Assembly (NCBI GenBank): GCA_000149265.1
Contig: CH003424.1
Coordinates: forward strand, 360,690-424,689
Direction of reading: 5' to 3'
From: Ciona savignyi
Lineage: Eukaryota; Chordata; Ascidiacea; Phlebobranchia; Cionidae
DNA length: 64,000 nt
Positions within the stretch are counted from its first letter, which is position 1. Every line of letters begins with the position of its first letter. Of the stretch, positions 47,909-59,300 are shown piece by piece. A model generated the notes under the pieces. The model was not told where the DNA came from, ran no database searches, and worked only from the letters and a program-made list of their open reading frames with translations. A program made the translations under genes and the position numbers.

Positions 47909-50900
47909 ATGGAAAAATTACAATGTATTGTGGCATTTCTGAGCACCGCTACTTGTATGGTGTTGTACTTGGCTTTTGCAGCTCACGACCTAATTGCACC
48001 ATATATAGGTTAGTACTTGTTGTGCTTTTATAAACTTCATCTAGGCATTAAAACGGTCATCGTTCATAGTTACGACGTCAATCTTTTTTTCTCTTTTTGT
48101 AGGGCTAAGGTTTCGAGTCCTTGATTAGTACGAGCGTATTTAATTTGATATAATCCTGTATATGAATCAGTTGCGCTAACTATTCGACCACACGACCTGT
48201 CAAGCCACACACATCTACGATTTCAGTGGGAATGGATGTGTCATTTGTGGGAATGAATATGTCAAAATCACGTTGAAGGATTTAGTCTCGGTTACCATGT
48301 TACAACTCGGTCGGGTTAACGAAGCTTTTACAGTGTCTTGTGTATTTTTAAGAAGTTGCTACTTTTGTAGTTTAATCCATTATTCCAGTGGATTCAGACG
48401 ATGTCTGCACAGTGCCCTAGGATATGATTGTCTGGCTAGTGACAAGTTTTGATGCTACAACCCACCGGCTGAGAGACGACATACTGGTCCATCTACTTGA
48501 ACGGATATTATGATAGATGTCGTTATATTTCTAATCCACAATAGCTAGTTAAACATGACTTAATTGTCGTGACGTGTTGGCTAAACGAATTTTACATACA
48601 ACACTTATATGCAAATAATGGAATAGTTAGGTTTATATGCAAACGGTTTCCGATGCAAAGAAAATTAAGTATATTAAGCTCGTTCACTTGTATTTCAGAT
48701 ATACATGGTAAAAGTCCACTTGCTGTATCGAATAAGTATCATGTCGGATTCGCCCCTTCAAGACCGTTGGTAAACCGTGTGTATTTACTAACACATTTTA
48801 GAAATGGTAGTTTTGTTGTTTTATCCTGTCTCCGTAACTTGAAATAATTATGCCACTCTTCTTCAATGTAATTAAGGAGTAAAAAATAACCTAAACTACA
48901 ATACCTGGTTAAGCAATTATGTTAAACTTTTTGTACGAGGGTCCCAATAATATATCGGTATTAGGCAGCAAAGTTAACAATTTAGAGCGGAAAGGATCAA
49001 AAGGGACTTGCTATTAATCTCAGTATTGGTCACAGGGCAATCACATGGAAATCAACATTCAAATTTAAATATACCCTATGATAAGATATTGTAGCAATTA
49101 CAGTGGTTTAGTTATGCAACACGTTAGCTTTATTGTTCGCGTGGAGTCACAATCAGTGATTGATTTATTACTATAAATCGTTATTCTGTGGGATAGACAG
49201 TTACACGGTTATTGCATAAATACTCATGTGATGTGAAATATGATTAATAGCGTTGTAATGATTTGTCGGGCGTTTACCGGAAATTGAACACGACTCTAAA
49301 CTATTAACCGTGGCATACCAGTTATTTTGAATGAGTCTTAAGCATTGTTATAAATAATAAATTGATTGATTGAAAATAATTGATTGAAATTGACAATCGA
49401 GAATATAATTGTTGCCATACCTTTTGCAGCTCGCAATTGCATGGCCTCTGGACTTCTTCACCAACATGTACGCCCAACTATACATGTATTCGATATGTGG
49501 AGGAAAGCGGATATTCCCGAATGTGAGTCGTCTTGAATAAGTGTGTTCATTGGGGCGTCGTTGACACATTCCCCCATATGCTGTCGTTTACAAACTAGTT
49601 TAATTGGGAAGGGTGCAGTTTGAAATTTTACAAGATTTCCAACACATTAAATACGGTCTGTCTTTCAACATTTCCTCGGAAAGATTTAACTAGTCGTCTC
49701 GCAGCTTAATGTATGTGGTTCGGTTCCTACCCGTAAGGCGCAGAAATTTACAGCGACGTTCCTTACTTATGGTGGCTGCACACATGCCATAATGTAATAT
49801 GGTGGACGTCAGGAGAGATATTCCGTATAATCACGATATAGGCCTACCAATATGGCTAAATGACAAAGTTTGTAGCACGAGGCGTTGCCATGTTCCCAAA
49901 GGCCTATGTTGCCGCATACAAACTCATTTCTTTGGAAATCTATATCTGGGAACCGCACATAAAAAGTGTACACGTTTTTTAACAACCTATATTAATGTTT
50001 GGGGATGAACGGTCGTTTACCGCATGATTAACGCGACCGATACATATAAAAACGGTCCTGATAACTTGAAACCCGCACTCGGGGAAAAAAAAACTAAAAT
50101 AAATTTGGGCCTATCTTTTAAAATAATAATTAATCAGAACTCGATAGATTGTTTTTTTTAGTGTGGCCCCACTACGAATTGGCAACATTTCATATTGAAA
50201 AATACAGTCTTAACAGATAATAAACAACCATGTCTTTGAAAGTGTTTATTACGGTGTATAATGGATTGTACAAAAAGGATAACCAATTATTTGACATTAA
50301 CAGAGTTCGCACAAAAACTGAAATATTGTATCTTACTGAAGTTCACTGAATAATATGTCTGTCATAAATTCTTAGATATTCTACGTCAGCTGGATTATAG
50401 GAGCCAATTTATCATCAATCTGGACTTTCGCGTTTGCAAATGAAATGCATGTCGCTTCACTTCTTATCATTGGGTCGAAATGCTTTCTGTTGGTTCTTCA
50501 ACTAATTGCGGGAATGAAAACAATAAAGAATGAAAAAGGCAAGGTTGACGGTAAGGATAGTGGGAGAATATATATAAATATTATTTTTAATTCTATCATT
50601 AAAGTAATATAGATTTATGTGTGAAATGGCTGTATTAGCAAATCTGCGGTATTGGCTTGGCCATCCTGTGATTATGCGCAGTTGAAAGTTGTCAAATCAT
50701 GAAAACTATAAATAGTGTCATCTGTGACCACGCATTATACTATATCTGCTTACTAACGGAGTGGCGCCTGTTACTGATTGTACATTTGATATGGGCTCCA
50801 TGATCGCCACGCTTAAACCGACTGGCGGGACTTGGATACGTTTAATGACAGGGGACCAATGATAGAGATTGTAGGATATAAAACCTTTAATAACATGTTT

Positions 50901-52091
50901 CATGACAGCCGGACATAGTGTTTAAGAGTCACGCTTCATACAGTCATGGAGTGCACCTGCCTGTCAAGCTATAGTCTGTACTGCAATATCAATGTGCAAA
51001 CCAAGTAATTAACACGTAAAGAACATAAACCTATAAATCTCTTTAAAACTTTCTTGAACCTATAAATCTATCTTTTTTTAAAGACTAAATGATTTTCACT
51101 GGTTGTTACCAATTTTGATAAGTTTCTACCACTTTGAAAAAACCCTCTCGACTAAATAGCTTGGTGGGTAAATGCGCAATAGCTCTGGTAACTAGACAGT
51201 GCTTGGGGTATCGATAACTGTGGATAAATCATTCAACGTTTTTTCTCTACCCACCATATAAATAAGACATCCCTTCGTTCTTTCCACAGATGACATACAT
51301 CGCAATCTACAAAGCACTGTCATCGAGAGCGTTGCAATTTTGACAGTTTGGTCTTTCACTGCATATGCATCCATCGTAACACATGCGTTAGCTTGGGAGT
51401 ATTCAGCTCACTTGGAAGTGGCAGTTAACAGAGGTACATATCCTTCCAAGGATACATATTTTTTAATAAATGAATGTTTACCTCTGCATTGGCAAATTGC
51501 CAAAAAAACAAGGGGTATATGAATCGGTCGCGTTAACTATTTGTAATATTTATTTCCCCCACAACAGATTGGATAAGCTACGACACAGCTTCAATGGTTG
51601 GATTATGTTCCCTGATCTCCGTGTTTATTATTTGGACGATTGCTGACTTGTTTATTTACCCAAGCTACACAGCATGTATAGACTCGGCGTATCCTATGTT
51701 CGTTTTCGGGGGATTCGGTCTCTTTCTATCCAACTATATAGGATCTACAGGTAAATAGAATAAATACAAAAAGTTATTTTGTTGGCTTCTGTGACAACAC
51801 ATAACCTTAAAGGCGATGTACTAAACGACCAGTTTCGATCACATACCCTTCAGGGCGATGCACTAAACCATCATGCTATTCTGTCACGCACTTTACAAAC
51901 AAAAAATGTTAAATAGATGAAATAGTTAAAAAAGCTTTTTCTAAATAACAACAGTTTCATATTTATTATATTTTATTCCAGGGTTTAACAAGTATCATGG
52001 TGTGTGCCTCATCCTTGGCTTGGTCGCGCTGGTCGTCTACCGACTTCGGCACACTATCAAAGATGGAACCAGACGAAAGAAGATAAATTAG
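47909..52091 (+). CDS. Unrecognised multi-pass membrane protein, tandem copy 1
   Basis: Seven exons: 47909-48008, 48699-48769, 49430-49522, 50376-50550, 51290-51433, 51568-51750, 51982-52091; 291 residues, phases consistent, all GT-AG. I do not recognise the family. Visible features: about seven hydrophobic segments (LQCIVAFLSTATCMVLYLAF; a segment across exons 3-4; WIIGANLSSIWTFAFA; LLIIGSKCFLLVLQLIAGM; VAILTVWSFTAYASIVTHALAW; VGLCSLISVFIIWTIADLF; YPMFVFGGFGLFLSNY; LILGLVALVVY) and a basic C-terminal tail RRKKIN. Likely invariant motifs across the three genes here: EMHV/ELHV, GxK, SAYP, GFFLSNY-like. The frame stays open upstream of MEKLQC, so the N terminus may be longer. Confidence 0.85.
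48095..48200 (-). repeat. SINE family B, reverse, followed by a degraded reverse SINE A (48225-48510)
   Basis: aggtttcgagtccttgatta, cgtatttaatttgatataat, gaatcagttgcgctaactat, tcgaccacacgac. The SINE A remnant shows tcggtcgggttaacgaagct and tcagacgatgtctgc. Confidence 0.65.
49570..50375. other. Intron 3 of membrane-protein copy 1
   Basis: Apart from a forward SINE B at about 50007-50092 (gaacggtcgtttaccgcatg, attaacgcgaccgatacata) I see nothing assignable. Confidence 0.6.
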
Positions 52092-52342
52092 AACTCGGAG
52101 AAACAATCAGACACTTTGGCACACCATATTAATCATTTGACTGGCATTTGCTTATACTCGATTACGATTTTAAATATTTTAAATTAGATTAGTTTGATGG
52201 TATATTTTGAAACAATATCATTTCCTTAGACGGTATTGTGATATTTACCCGTAAGCCGTAAACTGACTTAAACCATACTAATCAGCGCTAATACTCGCCT
52301 ATTTTCCGCCTAAATTGAATTTTGACTGTTTAGCTAAGAATA

Positions 52343-52632
52343 TGGATAGGATAGGATATTCATGTTTATCCCCATGAATGGGAACACCAAGGGGGTTAAC
52401 ACATGGGCAATCGGCAGATCACCTCGCGCCCACCGTCGGGTTACCGGAGCTATTGCAGTGTGTTGTGCAAGGACACGTTCCTTTAATTTGGTAGAACCCA
52501 TTAAACCGATGGGTCCAGGCAATGTCCGTTAAGCGCCTTGCCCAAGGACACAACCGACTAGCTAGCGACCAGTTTCGCACCTGCAACCTTTCGATTGAAA
52601 GGCGACGCACTAAACCACTGGACTGACGGGCC
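52343..52632 (-). repeat. SINE family A, reverse, full length
   Basis: ataggatattcatgtttatc, cgcgcccaccgtcgggttac, cggagctattgcagtgtgtt, caaccgactagctagcgacc, gcgacgcactaaaccactgg. It ends in a head with a readable B-box in reverse. Confidence 0.92.
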
Positions 52633-53560
52633 GGACTAAGTCGGTTAGAGTTTCGACTGTGACCAGAAGGGTTTAGGATCGAAGCTGGCTAGTGGTTGTA
52701 AAGCCCGTGTCCTTGGGCACTGCATTTAGCGGATGGGAAACCACACTTGAACTACTTAGTAATGGAAATAAATGATCAAAAGTCTGAATCATACATTATA
52801 TTGTGAACCCGACGATTGTCTGGACGAGAGAGTCTCGTGCTTGGACTCCCGTTAAGTACATTAAAATATAATCCTCGATAATCATTTCCCAGTCCCCAAA
52901 ATACTTGTTTGTATTTGTGATACCCAGAAAGGTATTCATTAAAATTTCATCTTAAATAGTAATTTTCTCGCGCTTGTAAAAATATCGGTTATTCTTCTGC
53001 CCAATACTTTACCTTGGTTAATTGTAATTTTACTTTGATATCAATAATATTGTCATATTAACGTTTTTAGGACTGTACAGAACAAAACATAAAATTATCA
53101 CATTTAGTGATATCTTCTGGATACTACTAGGTATATTACTATGGTACGATATCAATATATGTTCAGTAATATCTTTGCTTTGTTGGGGAAGGGTATATGG
53201 GCCAGTGTTATATTTTTGTCCTTTTTTGGGTAGCAGTTAATAAATTTCCTAAATAAAATATAACAGCTTCAAAGAGTTTCGAACTAATGACGGATCGTTT
53301 TAATATAAATAACAAAAGATAAATCGGGAAAGTTAACCATTTGGCTAAACGACCATAGATCAAAAAATTTAAAAAATAAACAAAAAATTAAAACATAAAG
53401 AATCTATAGTAAAGAATCCAAGAGTTTCGGGTTTGAAGTTAGTCCCTGCAATAATGACCCTTCAGCCCAGTATTTGACAATTTATTGGACAAAAATATAA
53501 TAACTTAAAAATAAAAGATTGGTGTCACATATATCGGGGAAAATAAATCCAGCTTAAAAG

Positions 53561-55127
53561 CAAGTGGGTTACAACACGGGCAATTGTCAGATCACCTCAC
53601 GCACACCACCGTCAGATTACCGGAGCTTTTGCGGTGTGTTGTATATAATCGACACGTACCTTCTGTTTGCCAAAACCCATTAATGAGCTGGGTTTAGACA
53701 ATGTCCTTTAAGTGCCTTCCTCAGAGAGCCAACGTTTTCTTCTTTTTTTCGTCAAACGCTTGACAGGAATCGACCCGACATCTACCAGAAGGAATGATGG
53801 AATCGCAATGAAACTTTATCTTTTGCTAGACAACATGGTATAGATATGCAAAAACTAAAATTGTGGGTGATAAATCCAGGGGAAATCCCCTAAGACGTTA
53901 AAAACCAAAGCGGTATTTTTTTCAAATTAGCTTTTTCGGGCATAGCGCTAGAACGGCTGCTCCAATTGTAATCAGATTTGGTTAATGTAGGTGCCGTAGA
54001 TGCCGCTGTACCAATGAGAAAAAAGAAATAAACTATCTAGGGAAATAACTTAAATTGTGATTTGTTTGTGTCATGATTGTGACAGCGAAGCCGTATCGCC
54101 CTGACATTTCCAACAAAGAGTTGTCAAATCGATTTAAAAGTGTAAAAATTGTTATATAACATGACTCAGACGTGTAAAAACAGAAATGTATGTACTTAAT
54201 CCAGAGAATTCCCCAAAGCCATAAAAAACTAAATTGTTTTGTTTCGGGAATTTAGCTTCATTTCACTACAGCGCTTGCAAGGAGGCTTTAATTTAAAATA
54301 TTTGTGGTAAAGTGTTCATCAATCTAGCACGATTTTTATTTTTTACTACGCATGGAAAATAAGTTTGGTTTGTATATAAGACCCATACGTTTATGCTTGC
54401 AGAAACAAAACTATTACAGTCCGGTTAAAACTTTATGAAATATTGGATAACATGGACCTGACGTGCACATGTCTGACAATAACATATTTTGTGTAATGAA
54501 CATTGATAACAAGATAGGATTGTTACCTCAGGGACCCATGCGTTTATGCTTGCAGAAACAAATTAAATACTCAGTGTATAAAATACAAACTGTGGTTAGA
54601 GACCCTTCTCGCATGAATATATAGTATACAAAATGTGTTTTACAAATAGTGGTGGTTAAACACGTGGTTGACACTCTCTAGTTGGTTTTTAAATTTGTTC
54701 TTCTGTGACTTAAAGCCTAACGCTGGCCTCCCGGCGAGCTCAACTAGTTATCTCTGTCTCTTTGTGTCCATTTCACCCTGAGTTAGCCCCCAAAGCCTCG
54801 TTTATTAAGGCCAACACAGGTCCGTTGCGTGCAAGCGTACAGATTCTTGTCCGGAAACACTAGCCCAAAATAGATCCATTAACCGGTCTTGGTATAACAC
54901 GATATCTTTGACGAAGGCAAAACCAGCTGAATACCCGCACATTCTTCAATTACGTTATAGGGTGATGCGTTTCAGGATAATTTGAAGTTTTAAAGCAGAA
55001 TGATTTTACATTATAGCAGATTCTTGGATAAATGTGATAAGTTGATAAGGAGCTTCGCAGTTTGCGGCGGGTGTTATATTTACTACCAAACTGTTATTTT
55101 TTTGGAACAAAAATGATTAAAACTAAC
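53561..55127. other. Intergenic region, decayed part of duplication unit 1
   Basis: A reversed SINE A lies at about 53575-53720. Two similar stretches follow: near 53880-53960 and 54200-54260 (aaatcccctaagacgttaaa and aattccccaaagccataaaa), and at 54385 and 54535 (accca..cgtttatgcttgcaga). By position this should hold the other exons of the relic minus-strand gene; I could not find them. Confidence 0.5.
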
Positions 55128-55297
55128 CGAAGTATTGCCCTCTCGAAATAAACTTCAACCACAGAAATGACTTAAACTACCAAAAGACTTAGTTTTAATC
55201 CATAGAAAAAGAAACTCAGCACGTGCAGTTCGCAGTCGTATATGAAGGTCAAAGCGTAGGTGATATTGGCACCCAATATCCAGCTAAGATGGAATAC
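55128..55297 (-). pseudogene. Broken exon 4 of a minus-strand membrane-protein gene
   Basis: Acceptor tttacaccag, then a frame matching exon 4 of the family (SWILGANITYALTFIYD, CELHVLSFF, YGLKLSLLVV), closest to the gene at 63855-64000. A TAA at 55172-55174 breaks the frame, and the end of the exon has shifted phase (donor GTTAGT). No partner exons were recognised on either side, so this is a relic. Confidence 0.8.
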
Positions 55298-55681
55298 CTG
55301 GTGTAAAAAATAATGATATTAAGTTCGTTTTTGCTTCTAACACGAAAACATGTGATAGGACTGTGATAAATTTTGCCTTTATTAAAGTTTAAAGAAACTA
55401 ATAAATGGAACGTATGCTGTAAAAAATACAGAGTAAAGGCACGCCATGCAAAGTAATGATTTGGATTTAGAAATTGGCTCTAATTAAACTACATGGATAG
55501 TTAATAGTGTTGCAGGATAAAATAGTGCTATACATATAATGGTGTATAGTTAAGTAAATAAATATATTTGAAAATGTGTCAGTAATTAATAGTAAAAGAA
55601 AACAATAACTTATAAAACGTGCAGTAAACACAAACCTAGTAATCGCCAAACCGATTCAGACTAGCATTGTTGTTCTTTCGC

Positions 55682-55850
55682 TTAGGTTTGGTGGCCGCGT
55701 CCGCAATATTTATTAAATTATATCATTTTTTTAAATGACGTGTTTTATCCACTGTTCGTTTTGACGTCATTTCCTGTTTTTGTGTCGTGATTTGATTCGT
55801 TTGTCATTTTTTAATACTGGGGCAAAAAATAAATAAACTAAACCAAAACT
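55682..55850 (+). repeat. MITE family C copies (also 55920-56050 reverse and 56876-57030 forward)
   Basis: Each begins or ends near ggtggccgcgtc / gcggccacg, with gacgtgttttatc or a variant, and ends aaaaaataaataaacta. Three copies lie within 1.4 kb around the first exons of membrane-protein copy 2. Confidence 0.65.
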
Positions 55851-56321
55851 AAAAATCATATTTGTTTTGAATATATATATGAGCAGAAACATGCAGTGAT
55901 ATGATTTATACGATTCACTGCACGTATTTTAGTTTAGTTTAATTTTTGGGTCAGTATTAAATAACAGCAAACGAACAGGAAAAAAGACAAAATCAACAGT
56001 CGTTAAAGCATCTTTTTTGAAAAAAAAGTGGATAAACGCGGCCGCTAAGCCTAGGCGAAAACATGTTTTATACGATTTGTTCACTGCAAGTTTAGTATGT
56101 TTTGTGATTTACTAACTTATATTGTAAACAAACCAAGTTAAAATATACTTTTGTATTTTCTTAGAGGGCAAAACAGCAATTTTACAAATAGTGAGTTTTG
56201 GACATTCTCGTCTGGCGTAATAGCTCATTACCCGTCATACCTTGCCCTCTTAAAAACCGAAGGAGCTTTTAATGAATTTCCAAATTACAGGTTGAGTAAG
56301 AATAAATATCAGTGTTGCCAG

Positions 56322-59300
56322 ATGGAGAAATTACAATGCATTGTGGCATTTCTGAGCACCGCTACTTGTGTGTTGTTGTACTTTGCTTTTGCAGCTCACG
56401 ACCTAATTGCACCATATATAGGTTGGTATTTGTTGTGCTTCTATAAACTTGCGCTATGAGATAAAAATATATAGTTCATACTTACCTGATAAATCTTTTT
56501 TTTTATCTTTTTTGTTGGGATAAGATTTCGAGTTCTAGATTAGTCCGACATGCTGTATATGAATCTGTCGCGCTAACCATTCGGCCACACATGCTGTATA
56601 TGAATCAGTCGAGTTAACCATTCGGCCACACATGTTGTTTATGAATCTGTCGCGCTAACCATTCGGCCGCACATGCTGTATATAAATCGGTTTCGGTTGC
56701 AAAGAAATTGAAATATTTTAAGCTCGTTCACTTGTATTTCAGACATACATGGTAAAAGCCCACTTGCCGTATCAAATAAGTATCACGTCGATTTCGCTCC
56801 TTCAAGACCAATGGTAATTAAATCACTTTTTACCTAATTTTAGTAACTTTAACTATATATATATATATACCTTACCTTTAGCGGCCACGTTTTGCTAAAC
56901 CTATATTTGATTGAATTATGTGCTTTAATAACGACTGTCGTTTTGCCGTTTTTTGTTTCCAACTATTTATAGAAGGTCCTGGTGCTTGTTTTCATCGTGG
57001 AAACAAAAAAAATAAACTAATTTTAACTAAACCCTTAACGCCACTGTGGTAATATATTTAGCGATTGCCATTTGGAAATTTCTACTTTTTTAATGGATTT
57101 CGCATAAAGTTTACTTTACAATTTTATTAATATTTATTTAAAGCAGGGGTTCTTAAACTGGGGGGCGTGGAAGCTTCTCAAGGGGGGCGCGAGCACGACA
57201 GTGACATATTGCAGGGTTCGAATTAACGATTTTGAAACGATTCGCGAAATGCGTGGGATACGAGAAAACCGTTTTCGCGCTTTAACTATGTTCAATTGCC
57301 TTAGAATGCGGTTTCAGAACCTCTCAAACTAATCTTTAAAGCCAGAAACATAATTCATTAAGCAAACAGTACCGTTATTAAGTAGTAATGATAAACTACA
57401 ATAAACGTGTCGTGAGTTAATGCGTGTAGGATAGGACGAATATCGACGAAACGAAGCCTTTGAAACGAGTAATCTTACTTGTTAAAACACCATATAACCT
57501 TATTATAAAGAGGTGTGTTGCATCTCCGCCAATCATAAATAAAGGAATCGTGGTATATTAACGCATAATGGCTATTGTTGCGTTGTGATAGAAATGCTTA
57601 TTATGTGTCAATAATGCAAAGTAAAACCAAGGTAAATAAATGTAATAGTAATTCCATTGTTAAATGTTATATGTTGAAGGCAAAATATGTTATATTATAT
57701 TATGTTGATGATTTATTATTAAAAGTGCGGGAAATCAGTAACGGTAATTTATATTTTCGCGATTTTGTTAAATTTTGTAATTCGCGAACTTTAAAAAACG
57801 GTTCGTGAACCCTTGCATCCTTTACACTAAGCAGGGTAATGGCAAATAAATTATTGCTCTATTTTTCGTAAATTTGATTTTTGAGTAGGTGAGGCGTGAG
57901 CATGAATCACAAATCTTAAGGGGGGCGCGACTGAAAAAGTTTAAGAACCACTGATTTAAAGATTTCTATTACAATTAGTTTTAATTTGGTTTATGTACGG
58001 CCATATCACGTTTCCCCTATAATACCGTGAGGATACACTATGACGTGTTTTAAATACTGTAGTTTTGCCGCTTTATCGTGCATCCGTAACTTAAAATAAT
58101 TATGCCATTCTTCTTTAATGTTGAAATTGATGGATTGAAATTGATTGATTGACATTAATTGATTGAAATTGATTGATTAAAATTAATTGATCGATTGAAA
58201 TTAATTGATTGAAATTCATTAATTAAAATTGGTTGACAAACAAGAATATAATGTTTCCATACATTTTGCAGCTAGCAATTGCATGGCCTCTGGACTTTTT
58301 CGGCACTATGTACGCCCAACTATACATGTATTCGATATGTGGAGGAAAGCGGATTTTCCCAAACGTGAGTCGCCTAAATAAGAGTGTTCATTGGGGCGTC
58401 ATATTCTTATATATGCCGTCGTTCACCTAATAGTTTTATTGGGAAGTGTGTGTAGAAGTCATTAATTGATAGGTTTTGTCCTTGGGCAAGCCACTTAATG
58501 GAAATTGCCTGAATCCAGCGGATTTATTGGTTTTAACTGATTGAAGGAATGTCTAAATCATACACAACACATTGCATTAGCTCCATTAACTCGACGGTGG
58601 GCGCTGGGTAATCTGACGATTGCCCATGTGATAAAGCTTGCGTTTTCTCATCCATGGGAAAACATAAATATTTTATTCTATATCCTATCCTATCCAAGAT
58701 GTCTTTATTATAATATGTCTATCATGAATTATTAGATATTTTACGCCGGCTGGATCATAGGATCCAACTTATCTTCAATCTGGACTTTCGCGTTTGCAAA
58801 TGAAATGCATGTCGCTTCACTTCTTATTATTGGGTCGAAATGCTTTATGTTGGTTCTTCAACTGATTGCGGGAATAAAGACAATAAAGAATAAAAAGGGC
58901 AAGGTTACCGGTAAGATAGTGGCAAATACACATATATACTATACTTTCACTTTTATCATTAATATAGATGCATGTATGAAATCGCTGCATTAGCCAATCT
59001 GTTGAAGTTTAAATCGGTATTGGCTTGGACATGCTGTGATTATGCGCAGTTAAACTATAAAAGTAGTACACAATACACTACAATGTCTGGTAAATAGACA
59101 ATGCGTGAGTTATCAGACGATAACCGTGAATAAATCCCTTAATGTTATTTCTCCACCCACCATAAGAATGACACAATTACCTATTCTTTCCACAGATGAA
59201 ATTCATCGCAATCTCCAAAGCACAGTTATCAACAGCGTTGCTATTGTGACAGTTTGGTGTTTCACTGCATACGCATCCATCGTAACACATGCGTTAGCAT

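Larger units (their letters stand above)
46800..53560 (+). repeat. Tandem segmental duplication, unit 1
   Basis: Homologous to about 55480-61600. Matches outside exons include ggataaaatagtgctac/tacat (46856 and 55516), the Cys-rich exon region, and ccccaaaatacttgtttgta (52895 and 60913). Each unit carries one complete membrane-protein gene. Confidence 0.85.

Noticed and set aside
52334-52522. Recurrent small peptides like MGSTKLKERV...[15 protein letters not shown] at many sites
   Set aside because: Every case coincides with SINE family A read in one frame. The similarity is that of the repeat, in both orientations, with frequent frame breaks.
57575-57808. Transposase in the 810-bp hAT-like element
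   Set aside because: The 77-codon frame is low-complexity and has no hAT dimerisation or catalytic pattern; the element is non-autonomous.
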